Source: a virus
Virus record (IMG/VR): IMGVR_UViG_3300028843_000076
Span: 1 to 48,240 of that record
Length of the DNA: 48,240 bases
Direction: 5' to 3' (one strand)
The position numbers and the translations under genes were made by a program. Shown here piece by piece: positions 1-8,964 of this stretch. How positions within the stretch are numbered: position 1 is the stretch's first letter; each line of letters opens with the position of its first letter. The notes under the pieces are model-generated. The model did no database searches. It was not told where the DNA came from and was given only the letters and a program-made list of their open reading frames with translations.

Positions 1-2
1 AT

Positions 3-10
3 TATAAATA
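3..10 (+). promoter_or_regulatory. T4-type late promoter
   Basis: A perfect TATAAATA octamer lies 33 nt upstream of the start codon at 43. T4 late transcription uses this element through gp55/gp33/gp45. A GGAG ribosome binding site follows at 31-34. Confidence 0.75.
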
Positions 11-42
11 TATTTATTATAACACATTTTGGAGACTATGAT

Positions 43-2637
43 ATGGCGTTAGTGCCTAAAACCCTTGACCCTGTTCAAAGTCTAATTGATTATACGTTAG
101 AGGTAAAACCATACCACACGAAAATAATGGAAGTGTTGGTTGAATATATCCACACGGATTATATTCAAGCCACCATCAATGATAGCATAACCTTTTGCTT
201 TAATTTGGGATTTCCTGACCTTAATACGTTGTTTGAATATTCTATTACTGGAATTTCTACTGCTGGCATTCTTACCGTTGACGGTGATGCTACGAATCTT
301 ATTAACCTTGGTCAACGCATTCAAATAGTTTTTTCTTTTGACAATAACGGTTATTACTTTGTCGATGACATCACCTTTGACATTTTAACACAGGAAACTA
401 CTATAACAGTTCGCGGTATTTTTGCGAGTGATATTAGTGGTGGTAAAGTTGTGAATAGTGTTATAGACCATTGTGGTTATGGTGGCGGTATGCTATCAAC
501 CAATGTTCACCCGTTAGATGGCATTGAATGTTTAGGTGGTTATGGTGAATTCTACGATTCTTTTGTTGAACTTGTTATTAGTGTAGATTTACTGAATAGC
601 CAACTAGTAATTGTTGGTGACCACACGATTAAATTTAAAGATACCAATAATGTTTCTCTGATTGATAATGCGTTAAGCGAATACTTGTTGATTGACACGG
701 TTCCTGATGTTAACACCATCACAGTTTTAGGTGATATAACTTCACAAGTAGCTGGTGGAGATACGATAACAATTCTCAGTGACCAATTCATACCTGTTTA
801 TAATACAGATAGACATTCTTTTCAAGTTCTTACTTCTACATACAATGGCACTGAAACCACTATTACATTCCCTGTAACACAACCATTACCAAACACTGAT
901 GTTGTTGGTTATATTGAATTTTCGGAAACTGTTGCCTCTTTACAAATAGTTACAAACCAAATTACTGATATTTTTGGTGACATAGTATATGAAAATACTG
1001 TTTACTTTGATGGTGCCAACACCATTATTCCTATCGTAAATGATATTGCTTCATTCCCAGCATTCAATCCTTCTTCAACTTTCCATGTTCTGATTCAATA
1101 CATTGGCTATGATGACCCGTTTTATTGTACGAGTGGTAAGACTAGCGGTGAATCTTTATTTGTAAGCATGAAGGAAGAAATTGATTTTGAATTTAGTCTA
1201 GAATTTGAAGATAAGATTCACACGTATAACTGGGAAAATTCAGCTAGGAATGCTTATGACACTGTTGATTTTGGTACGATTGATTCTCTAACAGAGCCAC
1301 CATTACCAGAACAAGCTACCGCACCTTTAGCTCCTGCATTGTTTGACGTGTGGTATAACACCACAAGCAATCAAGTATTGCAATGGCAAAATTATGGTTG
1401 GGTTCCTATTAGTGCTATATATTGGTATCAAGAAGACCCTGCTGATAATCAAATTGTTACTTATTATAAGAGAATTAAAAATAATTTAGTTGACACAGGT
1501 TGGTTAGTATTTGACCCAGCATTAAGTGATTCAGTTTCAAGTCCTTATGATAACGGTGGTTATTCTGACATTCCTTATAACATTTATCATGACAACATTA
1601 ACACTGATGTTAACATCGTTAGAAATAGCATTACTCTGTTTGGTGGTGATTATAGGGTTCAATTAACAGGTAATGACACTATCACAGGATACAATGATGT
1701 TTCGGTAAGTCAATCTAACATCATCAATGACACATATTCCTTAGAAGGTATTGATGCTTCAAATCGTTTAAAAGTCGTGGGTGACCACACGGTTTTCTTT
1801 ATTGCTGGTGTGACTTTCGGTTTAACTTCTGCTCAACTTAAACACATAGATTATAATGTTATTAACAGCATGTTTGATGGTACCCACACTTTAGTAACGG
1901 TATCTGAACCTTTAGTTGATGTTGATAATAATGTATTAACTGATGCAGATTTTGTAGATGGTAGCATACCAGCTATATTTTACGCCCAACCAAATACTTT
2001 TGAATATGACACCACTGTTACGATTTTTGTAGCTGCTGCTCCATTAGCCGCTGACATATTGTTGGTAGATTATTATTGGGCTGGTCCTTATCGAATTGAT
2101 TTAACTTTTAATTCTAACGAAACCATATATTCTACTGTTTCTGATTCAATAACTCAGCAAGAGAGTGTTATACCTCCTACAGATTCATCACAAACAACTT
2201 TCTCAGAAGATTTATTGTTTGAATGGGGTGATATTACTGAATGGTTCCAATATATGATTTTAGATGTTCCTACATTGGACACGTTGGTAGTTCGTGGCAA
2301 TGCGGTAGCTGATTTACAAACCAACATTGAAATAAACATATTAGGTTTTGTTGACAATGCTGGAATATACACAATTTTATCATCTTTTTTCAATGGTATT
2401 AACACAATTGTAACATTAACGACTGATTTACCTACGAATACTGCTGGTGGATTTGTCGAGTCTGCAACTATATTACCTATAACTATATCGTTGGCAGACG
2501 AAATAAACTTAGCTGTAACCGAAGACACATATGCTGCATTGGTTGAAGCTGGAAGTCTTGTAGATTCCTTAGACTACAAATATTTCGATATGGGTGGATT
2601 TGATGAAACAATTGAAACGTTCCATCTCAACAGATAA
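43..2637 (+). CDS. Large virion structural protein (baseplate or tail type)
   Basis: This 864-residue protein has no recognisable enzymatic motif. It is rich in beta-prone Thr/Val/Ile/Asp segments, as expected of a phage baseplate or tail-appendage protein. The N terminus contains VKPYHTKI at about residues 21-28. A motif V-x-G-D-H-T occurs twice (near 190 and 580), suggesting an internally duplicated module. Near residues 435-460 a W-Y-N-T...W-Q-N-Y-G-W pattern resembles the Trp repeats of the protein encoded at 26662. GGAG at 31-34 with 8-nt spacing fixes the ATG at 43. It begins a late transcription block and is followed by more virion genes, which supports a structural role. The exact location in the particle is unknown. 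Confidence 0.7.
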   Translation: MALVPKTLDPVQSLIDYTLEVKPYHTKIMEVLVEYIHTDYIQATINDSITFCFNLGFPDLNTLFEYSITGISTAGILTVDGDATNLINLGQRIQIVFSFDNNGYYFVDDITFDILTQETTITVRGIFASDISGGKVVNSVIDHCGYGGGMLSTNVHPLDGIECLGGYGEFYDSFVELVISVDLLNSQLVIVGDHTIKFKDTNNVSLIDNALSEYLLIDTVPDVNTITVLGDITSQVAGGDTITILSDQFIPVYNTDRHSFQVLTSTYNGTETTITFPVTQPLPNTDVVGYIEFSETVASLQIVTNQITDIFGDIVYENTVYFDGANTIIPIVNDIASFPAFNPSSTFHVLIQYIGYDDPFYCTSGKTSGESLFVSMKEEIDFEFSLEFEDKIHTYNWENSARNAYDTVDFGTIDSLTEPPLPEQATAPLAPALFDVWYNTTSNQVLQWQNYGWVPISAIYWYQEDPADNQIVTYYKRIKNNLVDTGWLVFDPALSDSVSSPYDNGGYSDIPYNIYHDNINTDVNIVRNSITLFGGDYRVQLTGNDTITGYNDVSVSQSNIINDTYSLEGIDASNRLKVVGDHTVFFIAGVTFGLTSAQLKHIDYNVINSMFDGTHTLVTVSEPLVDVDNNVLTDADFVDGSIPAIFYAQPNTFEYDTTVTIFVAAAPLAADILLVDYYWAGPYRIDLTFNSNETIYSTVSDSITQQESVIPPTDSSQTTFSEDLLFEWGDITEWFQYMILDVPTLDTLVVRGNAVADLQTNIEINILGFVDNAGIYTILSSFFNGINTIVTLTTDLPTNTAGGFVESATILPITISLADEINLAVTEDTYAALVEAGSLVDSLDYKYFDMGGFDETIETFHLNR

Positions 2638-2638
2638 T

Positions 2639-2646
2639 GATAAATA
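2639..2646 (+). promoter_or_regulatory. Late promoter variant GATAAATA
   Basis: GATAAATA overlaps the end of the upstream gene and lies 24 nt before the ATG at 2671. The same variant precedes several other large virion genes in the window, so it probably works as a late promoter. Confidence 0.55.
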
Positions 2647-2670
2647 CTAAGAAATATATTAGGAAACACG

Positions 2671-3624
2671 ATGAAATTACCATTTAGACAAGGTATAGTT
2701 CGCTATCAGACGGATATTAGCAATAATCCAACGTTTCTGCAACTAACAGCCACAGGGGTTACGTTAAACGTAGCACCTGACCCAACAGTAATTACGTTCG
2801 CGCATGGTGAAACTAATTACCTGTTCGAAGAAAACGTAACACAAGTTGACGCTTGGGCAGCTCCATTTCAACCAATAGACCAATGGTTGTATTGGGATAT
2901 GAACATTATAACAGGTGTTCGAACATACGGCATCACTCATATTGCCCCAGTTGATAGTCACAATCAGCCAGCCGCAGCCGCAGACCGACATTGGTTTAAT
3001 CTAGCAACAAAAAAAATGATGGTCTTCACAGGCGCAAGATATGTAGAAAAACTTAGAGTATTTGCTGCTAAATTAGATGATGGTGGGGTGTTAATACCTT
3101 ACAGTGTTGGTTCTCAAGCTGGTCTAAATACATCAAACAACACGGGTTTAATCTTATATGATGATGAACAAAATGCTGTTAAGAAGTTTGACCGTTTTGG
3201 TCGAGGTGAATTCATAACAACTGAATCGGCTTTAAGCTCACAGTTTTCTCGTGTTGTTAACTTTAAATTAGAAAACGAAATATCGGAAGCACAAGCAAGA
3301 GAATTTATTCCTAGATTCTATTGTGTTGGTTATTCTGATTATAATGAGATTGAATTGGCAAAGAACAATGTTTTAAATTCTAATTGTGTGGGTATCGCTG
3401 CTGAAGATATGCACGTTGGAGAAGCAAGAACATTTATAACACATGGATACGTTCAGAATGATTTATGGACGTGGACTATTCCCGTTGGCACTAAACTTTT
3501 TGTTGGTGAAACAGGGGAAGTGACTGAGGTAGTACCTCAAGCCTTTTCCGTTCAGGAAATAGGAACGGTCGTGTCGTATAACACGATTTTAGTCAACATC
3601 ACACAGCTTATAAAGCTGCAATAG
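2671..3624 (+). CDS. Virion structural protein
   Basis: A 317-residue protein starting with a short basic N terminus, with an aromatic region around residues 60-110 (motifs WLYWDMN near 72 and HWFNL near 107) followed by mixed alpha/beta sequence. No catalytic motif, signal peptide or membrane segment is visible. AGGAAAC lies 8-10 nt before the ATG and a GATAAATA promoter variant lies upstream. It sits between a large tail/baseplate-type protein and a fibre-tip-like protein, so a tail or baseplate role is inferred. I recognise the general look of a myovirus virion protein but cannot name a T4 counterpart. Confidence 0.65.
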   Translation: MKLPFRQGIVRYQTDISNNPTFLQLTATGVTLNVAPDPTVITFAHGETNYLFEENVTQVDAWAAPFQPIDQWLYWDMNIITGVRTYGITHIAPVDSHNQPAAAADRHWFNLATKKMMVFTGARYVEKLRVFAAKLDDGGVLIPYSVGSQAGLNTSNNTGLILYDDEQNAVKKFDRFGRGEFITTESALSSQFSRVVNFKLENEISEAQAREFIPRFYCVGYSDYNEIELAKNNVLNSNCVGIAAEDMHVGEARTFITHGYVQNDLWTWTIPVGTKLFVGETGEVTEVVPQAFSVQEIGTVVSYNTILVNITQLIKLQ

Positions 3625-3634
3625 GAGAATTAAG

Positions 3635-3934
3635 ATGGCTACACAAAATTTAGTTGCGTTATATCTTGATAAAACTTCTGGTGATATAGTTGCTACAAAA
3701 AGAAACAACTCTGGTAATTCAGGGAACGTTAAAGGGTTTGAACATATTCAAGCGACACCATTATTAACATGGTTCATTGTTCACAACGCTAACACGAAAA
3801 GATTGATTTGTCAAATTTATGATGAAAATGATTTGCTTTTATTTGCAGATGAAGTCCAGCTACTCGATGAAGACTCGATTATAGTTACATTCGGGGCTGA
3901 ACAGGCGGGTTCTGCTAAAATTGTCTTCTTTTAA
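3635..3934 (+). CDS. Small fibre-tip-like virion protein
   Basis: A 99-residue protein whose C-terminal half is the short beta module found repeatedly in this window: W-F-I-V-H-N, then a V/I-x-x-Y-D-E segment, then V-T-F followed by G-S-A-K-I-V. GGAGA lies 7 nt before the ATG, and the gene sits 10 nt after the previous one, so it is probably in the same late transcript. The module also forms the end of the tail-fibre protein at 4068, which suggests a fibre tip or a small decorating subunit. Function is inferred only from this resemblance. Confidence 0.6.
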   Translation: MATQNLVALYLDKTSGDIVATKRNNSGNSGNVKGFEHIQATPLLTWFIVHNANTKRLICQIYDENDLLLFADEVQLLDEDSIIVTFGAEQAGSAKIVFF

Positions 3935-3987
3935 ATTTATTATTTTAGCTTTATTGGTAGTTTTGCTTTTATTTTACTTGAGATATT

Positions 3988-3995
3988 TATAAATA
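3988..3995 (+). promoter_or_regulatory. T4-type late promoter
   Basis: Perfect TATAAATA 73 nt upstream of the tail-fibre gene at 4068. The leader ends in AAGGAGA just before the start codon. Confidence 0.75.
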
Positions 3996-4067
3996 TAAGC
4001 ATGACAGATTTACTTTGTCTGGATTTATTCAAAACAAAAATTATTCATATTTCAAGGAGAAATTTAT

Positions 4068-6737
4068 ATGATTATTAATGGTGATTTAAAATTTCACACG
4101 TTAGGAGCAGGTGAGCTTCAAAACGCGGTGATAGAAAACTTAACTACGGTTGCTCGTACCAATTTAGGTAATGTTGCTGGTCAGTTGGTATTTGATACTA
4201 CACTATCAACATTTTTCTACAATGATGGAACACAGTGGGTTGAGTTTAGTACTGGTGGTGGATTAGGTGGACTTCAAACAGAAGTTGACGCTATTGAAAC
4301 TGCTTCTGGTGGTATATTCGCCACCAACGGTACGTATGATGGAGCTATTTTAGATGCTTTAACAAACGTTACTAGTTCAACATCTTTAGCAAACGCTTTA
4401 TCACAATTAGATGCTGCGATTGAAGGTTTTAATTCATTAGCTGAATTAACAGATACAGTTGCTACGACAACTTCTGGCGCGATTGATGGTGATTTATTAG
4501 CTTTCAATGGTACAAACTGGGATAACACTGGTTTCACATCTTTAGCTACTGGTAATTTATTACAGTGGAATGGTACTGATTGGGGTCCAATCGCTCCTGC
4601 TACTATCGGTGGTAACGCTTATGAAACATTCTTAACTGATGTTGGAACTTCAATTGTTGCTGACACTGTTTCAGATACAGCAAGCTTATTAGGTGCTACT
4701 AATGGTGGTATCCAAACAACTGCTGCTTTAGATGCGGTAACTTTCGATTTAACTCCTACCGATTTAGCTACAACTGTTGCTACTTTAGTTGGTGCTGATT
4801 ACTTAATCGTTTCTGATTCTGGTGATGCTGCAACTGTTACAGCTCAAAAAACTACTTTAACTAAAGTAATCCAAGATTTAGACATTGTAACTGCTGCTGC
4901 TGATGGTATCTTAGTTAGAACTGCTGCTGACACATACGCTTCTCGCACATTAACTGCTTCTGTTGTTGCTGGTGATGAAGGTCTTTCTGTTGTTAATGGT
5001 AATGGTGTTTCTGGTAATCCTACTGTTGGATTAGATGTTGTTGGTTTAACGGCTGAAGCTGGCACTCCAAGTGCTACTGACCTATTAGCGTTATATGATG
5101 GAACAAACAACGTTAAAGTTAACATCACACAATTATCCGCTGCTATAACGGCTGTTGGTTCTGTATTAGATGATTTGACTGATGTTACAATCACGTCTGC
5201 TGCTAACAATGAGTTCTTAGTAAACAACGGTGTTGGTCAATGGGTTGACACTACTGCTGCTAATGCTCGTACTGCAATGGATGTTTATTCAACTGGTACT
5301 GCTGATTCAACTTTTGTTGATGTAGCTGGTGATACAATGACAGGCAACCTTAACATGGGTGGTTCTTTTGTTGTTACTGGTTTAGCTGCTCCTTCTGGAA
5401 CAACTGATGCAACAAACAAATTGTATGTTGATAACTTAATCGCTGGTATGTCTTGGAAAAATCCTGTTGTTGCTGCTTCAACTGCAAATGTTGTTATTGC
5501 TACAGGCACATTATTAACTATTGATGGTGTAACAACTGTTGCTGGTGACCGTGTATTATTAAAAGACCAAACATTACCTGCTCAAAACGGTATCTATACT
5601 GCTGCTGTTGGCGCATGGATTCGTGTTACTGATATGGATTCTACTTCACCTATTGACGAGTTCAATGGTGCTGCTACATTCGTATTAGGCGGAACAGCGA
5701 ATGCTGATATTGCTTATAACATGACTTCTGCTGTATCTACTGTTGATACTGATGCTGTAACTTGGGTTCCTTTCTCTGGAACATCTGCTATCGTTGATGG
5801 TGTTGGTTTAGTATTAACTGGAAACGTTTTAGACGTTCAGTTAGGTGCTGGTATCGCTGCATTACCTACTGATGAAGTTGGTATCGATTTATTCACTGAT
5901 GGTGGCTTACGTTTATCTGATACTGTTGGTGGTGCTGATAGTGTATTAACAGGTGCTAAATTAAGAGTATTACTTGACGGTTCTACATTAACAATGTCTG
6001 CAACTGGTGTTAAAGTTTCATCTGGTGGTATCACGGCAACTGAGGTTAATTCTTCAATCGCTGGTGATGGTTTACAGGGTGGTTCTGGAACTGCATTGAG
6101 TCTTAGCTTAAAAGCTGCTTCTGGTTTAGTTATCGACACTGGTGAATTAAGCTTAACAGCTATTCCAAACGCAGCATTAACTAACAATTCATTAACTGTT
6201 GCTGCTGATACTGGCGTTGCTGAAGATGCTGCATTAGGTGAAACTGTTACTATCGCTGGTGGAACAGGTGTTGACACTGTTGTTTCTGCAACTAACACAG
6301 TTACAGTTACATTAAACTCTGTTATCGATAACTTAACTGATGTTGACACAACTACATTAGCACCTTCTAATGGTGATGCGTTAATCTGGGACGGTTCTAA
6401 CTGGGTTCCTGGTGAAGCTGCAAATCATGACACAAGCGATTTAACTGATGTTACTGCATTAGCAACTGTTGCTGGTCAAGTATTGGTATCTGATGGTACT
6501 AATTATACACCACGTCAAATGCAATTTGTTGACACACAAGCGTCTTCAACAACATGGACTGTGACACATAACTTGAATCAAAAATTCGTAAACGTAACAG
6601 TTTATGATGCTGCTGATTCAGTTATCATTCCACAATCTATTGTTGCAACAAGCACTTCTGTAACAACAATCACATTCAACACTGCCATTGCTGGTACTGC
6701 TGTTGTAATGGGTGCATACGGATTAGCTGCTGTATAA
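4068..6737 (+). CDS. Tail fibre protein
   Basis: An 889-residue, low-complexity Ala/Thr/Val/Gly/Asp protein of typical phage fibre character. Around residues 420-450 it has G-D-T-M-T-G-N-L-N-M-G-G followed by a D-A-T-N-K-L-Y-V-D segment, a hallmark repeat of myovirus tail fibres. Residues about 460-560 include the fibre-type motif T-I-D-G-V-T-x-V-A-G-D-R-V-L-L-K-D-Q and N-G-I-Y. Short L-x-D-V/L-x...G-x-W repeats recur earlier. The last about 60 residues carry the W-T-V-T-H-N-L module shared with the small genes downstream. A strong AAGGAGA site and a TATAAATA promoter precede it. Host receptor binding is inferred. Long reading frames on the opposite strand are side-effects of its GCT/ACT-rich codon use. 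Confidence 0.85.
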   Translation: MIINGDLKFHTLGAGELQNAVIENLTTVARTNLGNVAGQLVFDTTLSTFFYNDGTQWVEFSTGGGLGGLQTEVDAIETASGGIFATNGTYDGAILDALTNVTSSTSLANALSQLDAAIEGFNSLAELTDTVATTTSGAIDGDLLAFNGTNWDNTGFTSLATGNLLQWNGTDWGPIAPATIGGNAYETFLTDVGTSIVADTVSDTASLLGATNGGIQTTAALDAVTFDLTPTDLATTVATLVGADYLIVSDSGDAATVTAQKTTLTKVIQDLDIVTAAADGILVRTAADTYASRTLTASVVAGDEGLSVVNGNGVSGNPTVGLDVVGLTAEAGTPSATDLLALYDGTNNVKVNITQLSAAITAVGSVLDDLTDVTITSAANNEFLVNNGVGQWVDTTAANARTAMDVYSTGTADSTFVDVAGDTMTGNLNMGGSFVVTGLAAPSGTTDATNKLYVDNLIAGMSWKNPVVAASTANVVIATGTLLTIDGVTTVAGDRVLLKDQTLPAQNGIYTAAVGAWIRVTDMDSTSPIDEFNGAATFVLGGTANADIAYNMTSAVSTVDTDAVTWVPFSGTSAIVDGVGLVLTGNVLDVQLGAGIAALPTDEVGIDLFTDGGLRLSDTVGGADSVLTGAKLRVLLDGSTLTMSATGVKVSSGGITATEVNSSIAGDGLQGGSGTALSLSLKAASGLVIDTGELSLTAIPNAALTNNSLTVAADTGVAEDAALGETVTIAGGTGVDTVVSATNTVTVTLNSVIDNLTDVDTTTLAPSNGDALIWDGSNWVPGEAANHDTSDLTDVTALATVAGQVLVSDGTNYTPRQMQFVDTQASSTTWTVTHNLNQKFVNVTVYDAADSVIIPQSIVATSTSVTTITFNTAIAGTAVVMGAYGLAAV

Positions 6738-6756
6738 GTAGTAAGTTTGTAAATTT

Positions 6757-6785
6757 ATCGGAGCAAGCGTGAAGTTTGCTCCGAT
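6757..6785 (+). terminator. Intergenic hairpin after the fibre gene
   Basis: A perfect 10-bp inverted repeat, ATCGGAGCAA (6757-6766) and TTGCTCCGAT (6776-6785), with a 9-nt loop. No T tract follows, so it may stabilise or process the mRNA instead of being an intrinsic terminator. Confidence 0.5.
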
Positions 6786-6810
6786 TACTAATTCGAAAGG
6801 GATAATATAA

Positions 6811-7428
6811 ATGGATTTTCACGGACATATTAACTTGCAAGAAAATCAAATGCGCAAATTAGCATTTGGAGCGGAAACGGATTTTCCGTCTAGTCCAGTA
6901 GTAGGACGAATGGTATTCAAGGGCTTTACGTTATATATGTGTGTTGCTCTTAATGGGGCTTTACCGATTTGGATTCCAATAACCAATACAATCAACACAT
7001 ATAAACATATACAAGCTGGTGCTGCAACTTCATGGGTCATTAACCACAAGCTAACTGCTAATTATCCGGTAGTTCAAGTATATGATGAAAATAATAAGTT
7101 AATGATACCCGATACGGTTACTTCAACAAGTGTGCAGCAAATAACTATCACGTTTAGTACTGCTATAACAGGTAAAGCTATTATTATGAGTAGTGATGAA
7201 ATTCCTACTGATGGTATAGGGGTATTATCACCAGACCAAGTTGCATACGCTAAAAGTTTTTCTTCTCAAGCTACGATTGTTGTTAGACATAATTTGGGTT
7301 ATTACCCTATCGTTAGAGCTTATATTGGTGGTGATGAAGTGCAACCAGCAAATGTTATCTATGACAGTATTTTTCAAATCACTGTTACTTTTGGTTCACC
7401 GCAAACCGGAGTTTTACGTTTATCATAA
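6811..7428 (+). CDS. Fibre-tip-like protein with two H-N modules
   Basis: A 205-residue protein. The N-terminal part (about 1-65) starts M-D-F-H-G-H-I-N-L and continues through V-V-G-R-M-V-F-K and L-Y-M-C-V-A-L-N to W-I-P-I-T. This block is nearly the same in the genes at 7919 and 8364. It is followed by one W-V-I-N-H-K-L module (about 70-125) and a second, more diverged one (V-V-R-H-N-L, about 150-205), so this member is longer by one module. AAAGGGA precedes the ATG. It is probably a virion protein of the fibre apparatus; the exact role is unknown. Confidence 0.65.
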   Translation: MDFHGHINLQENQMRKLAFGAETDFPSSPVVGRMVFKGFTLYMCVALNGALPIWIPITNTINTYKHIQAGAATSWVINHKLTANYPVVQVYDENNKLMIPDTVTSTSVQQITITFSTAITGKAIIMSSDEIPTDGIGVLSPDQVAYAKSFSSQATIVVRHNLGYYPIVRAYIGGDEVQPANVIYDSIFQITVTFGSPQTGVLRLS

Positions 7429-7453
7429 AAATATCATAAAAATATCATAAAAT
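7421..7453 (+). repeat. Three tandem 11-bp repeats
   Basis: Three consecutive copies of TATCATAAAAA (the last ends in AT) run across the stop codon of the upstream gene. Each copy includes CATAAAAATA, a degenerate late-promoter-like string, but none matches TATAAATA. Confidence 0.7.
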
Positions 7454-7469
7454 ATAAGGACATAATATT

Positions 7470-7685
7470 ATGACATTACAACCACTTTCAGGAACGCATC
7501 AACACACACAAGCTGTTGCTGCGACTTCATGGGTTATCACACATAACTTGAATACAACTGAACCAATCATAGATGTTTGGATTAGCGGTGAAAAAGTTAT
7601 ACCACAAACAGTGACAGCGACCAGTGCTTTAGTTTGCACAGTTTCTTTCCCAACGGCTCAACCCGGTAAAGCAACTTTAGTTTAA
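7470..7685 (+). CDS. Single-module fibre-tip-like protein
   Basis: A 71-residue protein that is almost entirely one copy of the shared module: W-V-I-T-H-N-L-N at about 22-29, an I/V-P-Q-T-V-T-A-T-S middle, and V-S-F-P-T-A-Q-P-G-K-A-T-L-V at the end. AGGA lies about 9 nt before the ATG. It sits in a tandem array of five small genes (6811-8792) carrying the same module, so it is read as a virion component. An independent function cannot be assigned. Confidence 0.6.
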   Translation: MTLQPLSGTHQHTQAVAATSWVITHNLNTTEPIIDVWISGEKVIPQTVTATSALVCTVSFPTAQPGKATLV

Positions 7686-7694
7686 GGATAAAAA

Positions 7695-7919
7695 ATGGCT
7701 GACTATAATTTTACACAGGCGGTAGCTGCTACCACTTGGACTATTACACACAATATGAATGCCGCTGGCGTGGCAATAGACGTTATTATTGATAACCTTG
7801 GGACATTAGAAAAAGCGTTCCCGTCATCTACGGTAGAAACGGATTCTAATACGGTAACGATTTCATTCCCTACCGCACAATCTGGTTTCGCTAGATTGAT
7901 AGAAGGGGGGAGCCAATAA
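7695..7919 (+). CDS. Single-module fibre-tip-like protein
   Basis: A 74-residue single-module protein with W-T-I-T-H-N-M-N near residues 15-22 and V-T-I-S-F-P-T-A-Q-S-G-F-A-R-L near the end. AAGGAT precedes the ATG. Its stop overlaps the next start (TAATG), and a very strong AGGGGGGAG site within its last codons serves that next gene, so the two are translationally coupled. It is probably a fibre or baseplate accessory protein. Confidence 0.6.
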   Translation: MADYNFTQAVAATTWTITHNMNAAGVAIDVIIDNLGTLEKAFPSSTVETDSNTVTISFPTAQSGFARLIEGGSQ

Positions 7920-8347
7920 TGGATTTTTATGGTAATATAAATTTACGACAAAACCAAATGCAACGCATGGTTATTCAAACAGAAGAAAATTTCCCAATAA
8001 CACCAATTGTTGGTCGTGTTGTTTTTAAAGATTCGAAATTATACATGTGTGTAGCGATTAATAACTTAATTCCGGTGTGGTTACCTTTAACCAATAAGAT
8101 TGATACGGTTGTCCATACAGAAGCAGTTGCATCAACTACGTGGACGGTAACGCATAATCTCAATACAACTATACCATTATTGCAAGTTTATGATAGCAAT
8201 GGAGTAATGTTAATTCCCGATAATGTTGTCCCAACATCCAATAATGTTATGGCTGTTACGTTCAACACCGCTCAAGCTGGAACAGCAATTGTGTTGTTTG
8301 GTGATTTAATGCCTCAATCTGGTGTTGGTTTATTAGAACCAATATAA
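7919..8347 (+). CDS. Fibre-tip-like protein, tandem paralogue
   Basis: A 142-residue paralogue of the proteins at 6811 and 8364. It has the same N-terminal block (M-D-F-Y-G-N-I-N-L, then V-V-F-K, L-Y-M-C-V-A-I-N, W-L-P-L-T) followed by one W-T-V-T-H-N-L-N module and a short tail. Its ATG overlaps the preceding stop. The repeated pattern shows local duplication of one gene. A structural role in the tail-fibre region is inferred from neighbours and from the module shared with the long fibre. Confidence 0.65.
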   Translation: MDFYGNINLRQNQMQRMVIQTEENFPITPIVGRVVFKDSKLYMCVAINNLIPVWLPLTNKIDTVVHTEAVASTTWTVTHNLNTTIPLLQVYDSNGVMLIPDNVVPTSNNVMAVTFNTAQAGTAIVLFGDLMPQSGVGLLEPI

Positions 8348-8363
8348 ACATAAAGGACTAAAA

Positions 8364-8792
8364 ATGGATTTTCACGGTAATATTAATTTAAAAGATAACG
8401 AAATACAAAACTTGGTATTTGAACAGGAAATAAGTTTTCCTGTTGATGCTACATTAGGTTCAATAGTATTCAAAAACAATGCATTATATATGGCGGTAGC
8501 CTTGAATGCAACTGACCCAATCTGGATTCCTTTAACAGCGTCCATTGACACATATATCCATGAACAAGAAACAACATCAATTACGTGGACTGTTACCCAC
8601 AATTTAGGAGAAGAAAACGTCATTTTGCAAGTCTACAACGATGCTAATGAATTGATTATACCTGATATAGTAACACCTACAGATACTAATGTGATAGTGT
8701 TAACGTTTTCTACTGCGATAACAGGACGTGCAATTGTGATGTTCGGGGATACTATACCAGCTAACGGTGTCGGGATTATTGACCCAGTTTAA
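8364..8792 (+). CDS. Fibre-tip-like protein, tandem paralogue
   Basis: A 142-residue third paralogue with the same layout: M-D-F-H-G-N-I-N-L start, S-I-V-F-K, L-Y-M-A-V-A-L-N, W-I-P-L-T, then W-T-V-T-H-N-L-G and a V-L-T-F-S-T-A-I-T-G-R-A ending. AAAGGACT precedes the ATG. It is the last gene of the plus-strand virion block and faces a minus-strand cluster of small genes. Confidence 0.65.
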   Translation: MDFHGNINLKDNEIQNLVFEQEISFPVDATLGSIVFKNNALYMAVALNATDPIWIPLTASIDTYIHEQETTSITWTVTHNLGEENVILQVYNDANELIIPDIVTPTDTNVIVLTFSTAITGRAIVMFGDTIPANGVGIIDPV

Positions 8793-8964
8793 GAAAATAA
8801 GCGTTTTTATTGATACAACACAAACAATCCCATCTTGGTTTCCACAGAAGCAAGATGGTGGTTAAATATACGATTAACGCAACAGAAATCACTATTTTAT
8901 GCCATGTTGATGTAGAAGCTGGGAGTTTATAATCAGGATTAATTTCTTGTAAAGTTTTAATCAA
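8776..8964 (-). CDS. Possible small membrane protein
   Basis: A 62-codon frame beginning with TTG at 8964, directly after the stop of the upstream minus-strand gene. It would encode one hydrophobic segment (about residues 27-43) flanked by Trp, Lys and Cys. No good ribosome binding site is visible, and it overlaps the last 17 nt of the plus-strand gene ending at 8792. Its position in a cluster of tiny membrane-protein genes is the main argument that it is real. Confidence 0.35.
   Translation of the reverse strand: MIKTLQEINPDYKLPASTSTWHKIVISVALIVYLTTILLLWKPRWDCLCCINKNAYFLKLGQ
8830..8858. terminator. Hairpin between convergent gene blocks
   Basis: An 8-bp perfect inverted repeat, CCATCTTG and CAAGATGG, extended inside by TTC/GAA, lies where the plus-strand fibre genes meet the minus-strand cluster. 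There is no clear T run on either strand, so termination is an inference from position. Confidence 0.4.

Noticed and set aside
5837-6349. 170-codon open frame on the minus strand inside the tail-fibre gene
   Set aside because: It is a mirror of the GCT/ACT/GTT-rich repeats on the coding strand, has no ribosome binding site, and its Val/Ser/Pro-only composition is not that of a real protein.
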